Of a stretch of 52,241 bases of DNA, positions 52,099 to 52,241 are shown piece by piece. This DNA is from Gammaproteobacteria bacterium (GTDB taxonomy: Bacteria; Pseudomonadota; Gammaproteobacteria; Methylococcales; Methylomonadaceae). The first letter of the stretch is position 1. Each line of letters begins with the position of its first letter. The stretch spans positions 1 to 52,241 of the forward strand of contig VGVA01000005.1 in the NCBI GenBank assembly GCA_016874115.1, in the 5' to 3' direction. The notes under the pieces were generated by a model. That model did no database searches. It saw nothing but the letters and a program-made list of their open reading frames with translations, and had not been told where the DNA came from. Made by a program: the position numbers and the translations under genes.

Positions 52099-52241
52099 AT
52101 GGATGTCATACCCGAAATCAGGCGACTGCATTTCGTTGAGAAAGTTACCATCAGCGACTTGGCGAAGCAGTTCAAATTATCCCGTCCCACGATTCGTAAA
52201 CACCTCAACACGATCGAAGAGCCCGTTTATCCCACTCGTCA
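52099..52241 (+). CDS. istA: IS21-family transposase IstA, partial at window edge
   Basis: ATG 52099 opens MDVIPEIRRLHFVEKVTISD, followed by LAKQFKLSRPTIRKHLNTIE and EPVYPTR. This is the N-terminal helix-turn-helix of IstA-type transposases (pattern LA..F..SR.TIRK.L). The 47 codons seen run off the window; the DDE domain and istB should follow. GGAG lies 9-12 bases upstream of the ATG. Confidence 0.78.
   Translation, partial: MDVIPEIRRLHFVEKVTISDLAKQFKLSRPTIRKHLNTIEEPVYPTR

Larger units (their letters stand above)
51901..52241 (+). mobile_element. IS21-family insertion sequence, left end
   Basis: The plus strand from 52099 encodes the start of an IstA-type transposase. The roughly 200 bases before it would be the IS left end, with internal repeats such as AAGTGATAAGCTCG at 51914-51927. 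The exact terminus near 51901 is inferred from where the neighbouring orphan frame breaks, not from a matched inverted repeat, because the right end is outside the window. Confidence 0.55.

Noticed and set aside
51954-52211. 85-codon minus-strand frame over the IS21-like leader
   Set aside because: Antisense to the IstA start and across a hairpin; no family resemblance.
1-52241. CRISPR array, rRNA operon or prophage
   Set aside because: No regularly spaced repeats, no rRNA sequence and no phage structural genes were seen on either strand.

Overview
The window looks like a chromosomal core segment of a gammaproteobacterium. The evidence is the rpsU-yqeY-dnaG-rpoD macromolecular-synthesis operon, complete RecBCD, WaaC/WaaF (LPS, hence Gram-negative), GlnE, Lnt, and a type II secretion operon in the Xanthomonas xps order E-F-G-H-I-J-K-L-M-N-D. 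The overall flavour resembles Methylococcales-type genomes, but no C1 gene is present, so that placement is only inference. Accessory DNA lies at both ends: an IS5-family element (1-367) and the start of an IS21-family element (about 51900-52241). Each appears to truncate a neighbouring AT-rich orphan gene.

Layout. 1-740: IS5 end and a decapitated ORF. 740-1744 (-): tsaD. 1858-6277 (+): rpsU, yqeY, dnaG, rpoD and a CAU-anticodon tRNA. 6346-12845 (+): a methyl-cycle block (metK, ahcY, metF) followed by bioA, rsmE and a CPBP membrane protease. 13091-13744 (+): rpiA, ending at a shared terminator. 13810-27635 (-): one long run ilvE, waaF, waaC, gspE through gspD. 27700-28205: a broken REP-associated tyrosine transposase (RAYT) among palindromes. 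28233-31208 (-): glnE. 31438-34337: hsp20 with a sigma-32-like promoter, a small membrane protein, sulfide:quinone oxidoreductase and a DoxX fragment. 34327-35832 (+): pirin and nitroreductase. 36136-40822 (+): lnt, a DUF3616 protein, an MHS-type transporter and a retropepsin-like protease. 41045-42475 (-): an NlpE-like protein and a beta-hydroxyacid dehydrogenase. 42607-50937 (+): recC-recB-recD. 50938-52241: gene-poor DNA with mobile-element debris.

How the genes work together. MetK makes S-adenosylmethionine, AhcY removes S-adenosylhomocysteine and MetF supplies methyl-THF. BioA (SAM is the usual amino donor) and RsmE (a SAM methyltransferase) follow directly. LPS inner-core heptosyltransferases sit in the same transcription unit as the machine that exports proteins across the outer membrane.

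The strongest signal not explained by genes is a very high density of the 6-bp palindrome ATTAAT: about 180 copies by hand count against roughly 16-18 expected from composition. It occurs in genes and spacers alike, which resembles the highly iterated palindrome HIP1 of cyanobacteria but with a different, AT-only word. It is absent from several accessory-looking segments. A second, rarer repeat family (REP/REPIN units related to CCGTTCG...CTGTCGAAGG) has entered the coding frame of glnE and apparently the 5' end of waaF.
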